NCBI GenBank assembly: GCA_032718475.1
Contig: JAUCBJ010006068.1
Coordinates: forward strand, 1 to 21,554
Length of the DNA stretch: 21,554 bases
Direction of reading: 5' to 3'
Source of the DNA: Nemertoderma westbladi
Taxonomy: Eukaryota > Xenacoelomorpha > Nemertodermatida > Nemertodermatidae
The translations under genes were made by a program, and so were the position numbers. The notes under the pieces were generated by a model, which saw only the letters and a program-made list of their open reading frames with translations, did not search any database and was not told the origin of the DNA. Position 1 is the stretch's first letter, and the number at the start of each line of letters is the position of its first letter. Below are positions 17,487-21,554 of the stretch, in pieces.

Positions 17487-18521
17487 TTAGCCAATAAGGA
17501 AGCTGTACGGGTAACCATGGTATTTTGATTTGAATATACTGAGTAGCAAACTGAAGAAGATCACGACGATCGCTATACCGGCGATCGTGAGAATTCGTCG
17601 TTTACCCGCGAAGGATTTATTGCCTGCCGAGCCGCTGGGAGTCTCATTGAGCAGGATGAGGCCCAAAGTGATGGCGACGTTGAGGACAATAACGATGTGT
17701 GTCTCCGCGATGAACTGGCTCTGGGAGCCCGTGTTGATGTAGTGCACCTGCCCGGTCCGCTGGTCGGGCATCGCGTACGGCGGGCCCCGGATATGGTTCC
17801 ACATCTGTCCGCTGGTCATCACGAAGATCACGGCCAGACAGCCGACCCCCCAGACGGTTTTATTGTAGAGGAAGTCGAGATTGTTTCGACGTAGGAACAG
17901 GAGCGCGGCTACGAGGCTGAACATGAGACTGAGGGCGATTGTTCCTGAGTAGTTTGGGGGTCGGAAGACCCGAATGTGAACGTCTGTTCGCTCGCCGATC
18001 CACTTAGAGATCGCTTCCGCAGAGAAACCAACCCGCTGTAGATCCATATTGTCACCTTTCTTCATCTTCCCTTTTGGAGGGAAGTGGATAAACATTGGTG
18101 CGGAATTCAACTTCAAACTGTTGAAGATTTCCTGGCCTTCATCGAAGTCGACGAGTGCGAAGAATAGCTGCGAGTTGAAGAAGTTCGAGTATCGCCAGGA
18201 GTTGGCAACGATCTGGAATTCCTCGTGGGCAGAGCGACAGATCTGGCAGCCGCGTTTTGGGTTGAGCGCCGTCAGCATTACGATAACCGAGTAGGGTTTC
18301 GGAGAGGTCTTTACGTATTGTTTAAACTTCTCGGAGTTTAACCGGATTACCGGTCGTTTAGCCGACATTTCCTCGAGGACTCGGACTCTCTCCTCTACTG
18401 GGTTCACTACGGCGCTCGGGTCTTTCCTTGCCGAACTCCGTGCGAATAGATTCACACCAACCAAGACGATCAGGGATAAACCCAATAATTTGGCTTTGGA
18501 GTACTGCAACATTGGTGACAT
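17487..18521 (-). CDS. MAGT1: MAGT1/TUSC3-type oligosaccharyltransferase subunit (OST3/OST6 family), intronless
   Basis: 344 codons, full family length. This subunit of the ER oligosaccharyltransferase helps N-glycosylation by holding substrate cysteines in mixed disulfides; MAGT1/TUSC3 are also linked to Mg2+ transport. Visible parts: signal peptide (hydrophobic about residues 11-29), lumenal thioredoxin-like domain (about 45-185) with the redox motif CQIC (92-95), the conserved NSWRYS and VDFDEG stretches, RPPNYSG leading into the membrane part, four membrane helices (about 193-211, 222-238, 273-292, 310-329), the family signature [16 protein letters not shown] (235-250) and the C-terminal [11 protein letters not shown]. 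The ATG at 18519-18521 is the first after an in-frame TAG 13 codons upstream and has A at -3. No stop, frameshift or splice junction interrupts it. Family members in many animals have introns, so this is either an intron-less native gene or an intact retrocopy; there is no A-tail directly after the stop. MAGT1 and TUSC3 are vertebrate paralogues, so the symbol stands for the pair. Confidence 0.95.
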   Translation of the reverse strand: MSPMLQYSKAKLLGLSLIVLVGVNLFARSSARKDPSAVVNPVEERVRVLEEMSAKRPVIRLNSEKFKQYVKTSPKPYSVIVMLTALNPKRGCQICRSAHEEFQIVANSWRYSNFFNSQLFFALVDFDEGQEIFNSLKLNSAPMFIHFPPKGKMKKGDNMDLQRVGFSAEAISKWIGERTDVHIRVFRPPNYSGTIALSLMFSLVAALLFLRRNNLDFLYNKTVWGVGCLAVIFVMTSGQMWNHIRGPPYAMPDQRTGQVHYINTGSQSQFIAETHIVIVLNVAITLGLILLNETPSGSAGNKSFAGKRRILTIAGIAIVVIFFSLLLSIFKSKYHGYPYSFLIG

Positions 18522-18864
18522 GTTCGTTGATTTGATAGAACGTGTACTGGTGTAGGCCTAAGCCGATCAATTAGGCCTAACAGTATGAAATACAGACAGT
18601 TCGACTTAGAATTGGGGACGTTTCGTTGTCTTTCGATGTCCGGTATAATCCTACACCTACTGCTGTACTGCGCTGTAGGCCTACTGCTAATACAGTAATA
18701 ATTCTGTCTATCTAGTGCTGTAATATTACACCGCACCGGCAGTGTGGCTTGAAACAGCGCTACAGCCTATGATGGGGTTGAGTCAGAGTCATGAATGTTT
18801 AATGTTTGTTAATATTAACTTGGCAAAGAAGGGGAAGTTTGTTCTCAAAATTAGCTTTATCGAA
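18522..18864. other. Upstream region of the MAGT1-like gene
   Basis: Expected to hold its 5' UTR and promoter (minus strand), but no clear TATA box or other site can be named. It contains three TAGGCCTA palindromes (near 18553, 18571, 18676), a word also seen near 13903 and 15778. No gene. Confidence 0.4.
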
Positions 18865-18917
18865 TAAGGGAAAGGAGACGGTTACAGATTGCAGTGGCAC
18901 GTTATTCTAGCCAAAAC
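18865..18917. repeat. Dispersed repeat related to the BEL/Pao target site
   Basis: TAAGGGAAAGGAGACGGTTACAG and the following GTGGCACGTTATTCTAGCCAAAACA-like sequence resemble the reconstituted pre-insertion site: left flank 172-192 joined to 12935-12962. The copy here has 7 extra bp (ATTGCAG) after GGTTACAG. Similarity fades outside about 50 bp. Confidence 0.5.
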
Positions 18918-18920
18918 AGG

Positions 18921-19439
18921 AGGCTTAAACCAATCTATAATATATTATTGTTACTACGATAATTACTTTCAGTTTGGTCTTTCTTTTGGTGTGCACGGGT
19001 TCCATAAGCATTATTATCTTTCTTATACAGTACCGGTACCCTAAACTATTAAACATTAAACAAACCACAGTCAATATAACAAACAGGTTAGTTATAATTT
19101 TATTTTTGGGAGTAATCAGCTTTCATCAGTATTTAGCGAGCTTATAGTTTAGAAAGTTTTCATACAGTCTGACTTCTGAAGTTCATCTGTCTGGCGCAAC
19201 GGGGCATAATGTAAAAACAAGCATTTCACTAATAGATAACTAGCTGGTGGAATTTAATAGTATTTGATTTGATACAAATTTCAACATTTGTATACAGTAG
19301 GAGTAGGTCAATAAAATGTATAGGGCATACGCCGACAGATGGTCAGAGACCCACACCGTCTGTACCAGCCGCTAGAGGCCGACATAAATTTTTACTACCA
19401 GTTTAACGCAAACTTTATATGGGCCTCGTGCAGCACGAA
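18921..19439. other. AT-rich non-coding stretch
   Basis: No gene seen. It includes the palindrome GTACCGGTAC near 19033. It also has the first copy of GGGAGTAATCAGCT (19108-19121), repeated at 19617-19630 around the non-LTR RT relic. Confidence 0.4.
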
Positions 19440-19620
19440 GCTGCCACAAGGTGTTTTTCTTTGTTGACAATTCTTGCCAGAATGGACTCCGTGGTCCCAC
19501 GACCTTTACGAAACCCATTCTGGTTTCCAAGTAACAGTGTCTCAATGGGATATCTGACCGGGATATTCAGAAGTTCAATGACAAACCCGAATTGAAACTG
19601 GGGATATAAGAAGGATGGGA
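19440..19620 (-). pseudogene. Relic of a non-LTR retrotransposon reverse transcriptase
   Basis: On the minus strand one frame reads about 55 codons containing IETLLLGNQNGFRKGRGTTE followed by SILARIVNKEKH. This fits the QxGFRxGRxTxxxI motif of RT in non-LTR (LINE-type) elements. Homology fades on both sides and no YADD box is found nearby, so only a short piece of the RT remains. GGGAGTAATCAGCT at 19108-19121 and 19617-19630 could be its target duplication, but the similarity may run on beyond these 14 bp, so this is uncertain. Confidence 0.5.
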
Positions 19621-19683
19621 GTAATCAGCTGTTATTAGTGTTATTTTCTCCTGGAGAGGGATGAGCTTTGATTAAGTCCACAG

Positions 19684-19702
19684 CCCCCCCCCCCCACCCC
19701 CC
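19684..19702. repeat. Poly-C tract
   Basis: Twelve C, one A, six C. A simple repeat with no other meaning seen. Confidence 0.85.
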
Positions 19703-20498
19703 ATATTTAAGTTTAAAATTGAAATGGAAATCTGAGATAAACGCAGTGCGATCGAAATATAAACTAATAATAATTATTATTGTAATCAAATTTAGAAAAC
19801 CACACAATTATAAAATATAATCTATACCGTTTATGAGCAAACGAACCTACTTAATTTTACCAAACTTTTGTATTCTTATTACTAATAGAGGGCTCATAGC
19901 CCAAATGCTACATAAATATCCTTCTAAAACTAATTAACTGTTTCTGAAACAGCTAACCTTTACATTATACAAAATCAATAATAATTATGCACCATTATGT
20001 AAAAGTAATATTAGCATGTTTGGCTTGTTGACAAGGCAGGTGTGCTATATATATAAAACCACACAAATTTAACTTACAAAATTATTAACTATGACACCCC
20101 CCACACCAAATCACGGAGAATATGGGAGCCGAAAAACCACAACTTCACGCGTAAATGAAATATTATTATTATTTTTAATATTAAATAATAATAAACATAA
20201 GTAAAATGTTATTCTGATGTTTAAATTTTTAATTTTGTTCCATTGCTAAAAATATAAAATTAAATTGACCAATGGGACGCTGTAGTATAAGTCTCAAACT
20301 GAATAATTAAAAATATTAAGAAAAAAATTCATAAACAAAATTTAAATAAAATTCATAAATAAAATTTAAATAAAACTCATAATAAACCAATCAGCCAATA
20401 TAATTAGAAATGCATTTAGTGCTATTCAGCACATACTTCGACGTCTTAAAAGGGGACCAACATACTCTAAATTATTCCCCCAAATAGTTTGACTATTC
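19703..20498. other. AT-rich non-coding stretch with a 24-bp tandem repeat
   Basis: No gene. At 20327-20386 a 24-bp unit starting ATTCATAAAYAAAATTT is present about 2.5 times. TATATATA occurs near 20048 without a gene to support it. Confidence 0.45.
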
Positions 20499-21058
20499 GG
20501 CAGCTCCAAACCAAAACCCAGTATGTACATTTTTTTTCGAAATCGATTTTTTTCGATTTTTTGGGCGCGTAGAATTCATCTGACTCAGTTTCGAAACAAT
20601 ATCGCTAACCGTTTAATTAATTAATTAGCTAATTTAGAGCAAATACCACGTTGAAACACAGTAAATGCTATTTAATGGGTTTCGTTTATCCTTTCTGGTG
20701 TTATTTTGAAAAAGTTACTCCATCAAAACCCAGTATGTGCTCAAAAATCCCAAGATCCTACGCCAAAACCCAGTAACTGCACTTACTGGGTTTCGAGCAA
20801 AATTCTTTACTGGGTTTTCACATGGTATTTTCTAAACAAAATCGAGTATCGTTTCCGAAAGACAAATTGTCTTAAGTCAAAACCTAGTATATTGTCAATG
20901 TCAGATTTACCACGTCAAAACCCAGTAAACAGAGTTACTGGGTTTCTAGCAGTTTGAGATACTGGGTTTTGACGTGGGATTTCCCAAATGCAGACACTAT
21001 GCCAGACCAAAACCCAGTAACTCCGGCAACGCAACAGACGTAGACAAATAATTAAATG

Positions 21059-21081
21059 TTCTAGAATATTATATTCTAGAA
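21059..21081. repeat. Perfect 23-nt palindrome near the element centre
   Basis: TTCTAGAATAT, one central T, then ATATTCTAGAA. It lies between the last plus-orientation motif (21008) and the block of five complement motifs (from 21128). A second hairpin, CTTCGCTAA-CCG-TTGGCGAAG with one wobble pair, follows at 21096-21116. Confidence 0.8.
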
Positions 21082-21312
21082 TGTTGCCCCTTTGTCTTCG
21101 CTAACCGTTGGCGAAGGAAGTCAGAGTTACTGGGTTTTGGCAAAGGGACTTGTCAGTTACTTGGTTTTGGCATGGGAAAGGTAACTGATTGGAAAAGTTA
21201 AATGTTAGTTTACTGGGTTTTGATGTGGGCAAATTAGTTACTGTGTTTTGAAGTGGGAATCATGACGTTACTGGGTATTGATGCATCAAAAATCGCAATT
21301 GTTTTATTTTCT

Positions 21313-21346
21313 ACCATACCAAAACCGTACCAAAACCATACCAAAA
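21313..21346. repeat. Short tandem repeat ACCAAAACCRT
   Basis: About three units of 11 bp inside the TIR element, related to the ACCAAAACC part of its terminal repeat. Confidence 0.6.
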
Positions 21347-21554
21347 GTCGATTTATATGAATAGTAAGGAATAAATTTAAAAAAACGTTTTGGCACTAAT
21401 ATATAAAAAATGTACAATTTGTAAAGGTACACAAAATTATAACTCATCAAATTAAACTTCAACCAAATGCCAGCTGTTTAAAGTCCAAAACTTTAAACGC
21501 GATTATCTCGAAAAGTCAAAAAATGTACTTACTGGGTTTTGGTTTTGAGCTGCC

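Larger units (their letters stand above)
20512..21541. repeat. Array of 16 copies of CAAAACCCAGTA in both orientations
   Basis: Plus orientation (CAAAACCCAGTA) at 20512, 20724, 20764, 20878, 20916 and 21008. Complement (TACTGGGTTTTG and close variants) at 20784, 20808, 20936, 20960, 21128, 21158, 21211, 21239, 21269 and 21530. On the G-rich strand many copies continue as GACGTGGG. Two pairs form hairpins of the same geometry: 11-bp stem, 6-nt loop (20766-20793 and 20918-20945). A further perfect 18-bp inverted pair is 20910-20927 with 20960-20977. Confidence 0.85.
20499..21554. mobile_element. TIR element filled with a repeated CAAAACCCAGTA motif (runs to the window end)
   Basis: 20499-20535 and the complement of 21518-21554 match at 35 of 37 positions, starting GGCAGCTC and going on through ACCAAAACCCAGTA to GTACATTTTTT. 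They look like terminal inverted repeats of an element of about 1,056 bp. The right end coincides with the end of the window, so the boundary and target duplication cannot be checked. There is no ORF for a transposase (longest about 83 codons, not protein-like), so it is non-autonomous. The superfamily cannot be named. Confidence 0.7.

Noticed and set aside
21059-21081. Heat-shock element (two TTCTAGAA cores)
   Set aside because: The cores do not alternate in the continuous 5-bp pattern of a proper heat-shock element, no gene lies beside it, and the palindrome is better explained as part of the TIR element.
20499-21554. CRISPR-like array, because of the regular short motif
   Set aside because: Copies occur in both orientations with irregular spacing and sit in a eukaryotic TIR element.

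Overview
The window reads as nuclear DNA of a marine-invertebrate-like animal. It holds one intact conserved eukaryotic gene, AT-rich non-coding DNA with frequent TAGGCCTA palindromes, and a dense load of transposable elements. The sequence does not allow a phylum to be named.

Positions 193-12929 are one complete LTR retrotransposon of the BEL/Pao (Belpaoviridae) type, 12,737 bp long. It has near-identical LTRs (193-1562 and 11546-12929) bounded by TG...CA, a perfect 5-bp target duplication (GGTTA), a polypurine tract before the 3' LTR, and a broken gag-pol. Gag-pol runs through a Gag coiled coil, a DUF1759-like Gag, three zinc knuckles, an A17-type protease, RT, RNase H and integrase. It is preceded by a 63-codon ORF coupled to gag by an ATGA overlap. 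The integrase stops right after its catalytic Glu and runs into unrelated repetitive sequence (7993-8640). Downstream lies a third, unrecognised gene (8846-11363, now split over three frames) with two CCHC zinc knuckles near its C-terminal end and no envelope features. A motif of about 24 bp occurs three times in each LTR and once in gag, pol and ORF3. Each LTR also carries four units of about 92 bp with a stable UUCG hairpin.

The right flank (12930-17486) is non-coding apart from transposons and one possible exon. A 2,061-bp non-autonomous hAT-like element (13660-15720) has TIRs starting CAGGG and a perfect 8-bp target duplication; a second TIR element (14215-14651) is nested in it. At 16621-16691 there is a candidate first exon of a secreted protein: TATA-like box, good start context, signal-peptide-like sequence and a GTAAGT donor.

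On the minus strand, 17487-18521 is an intact, intronless 344-codon gene for the MAGT1/TUSC3 (OST3/OST6) subunit of the oligosaccharyltransferase. Beyond it are a relative of the repeat the BEL element landed in, a relic of a non-LTR retrotransposon RT (minus strand, about 19440-19620), AT-rich DNA, and from 20499 to the window end a third TIR element. That element's terminal motif CAAAACCCAGTA is repeated 16 times in both orientations.

The only gene with a clear cellular role is the MAGT1-like one. The rest is the proteins, relics and cis-acting sequences of mobile elements, nested in and next to one another.
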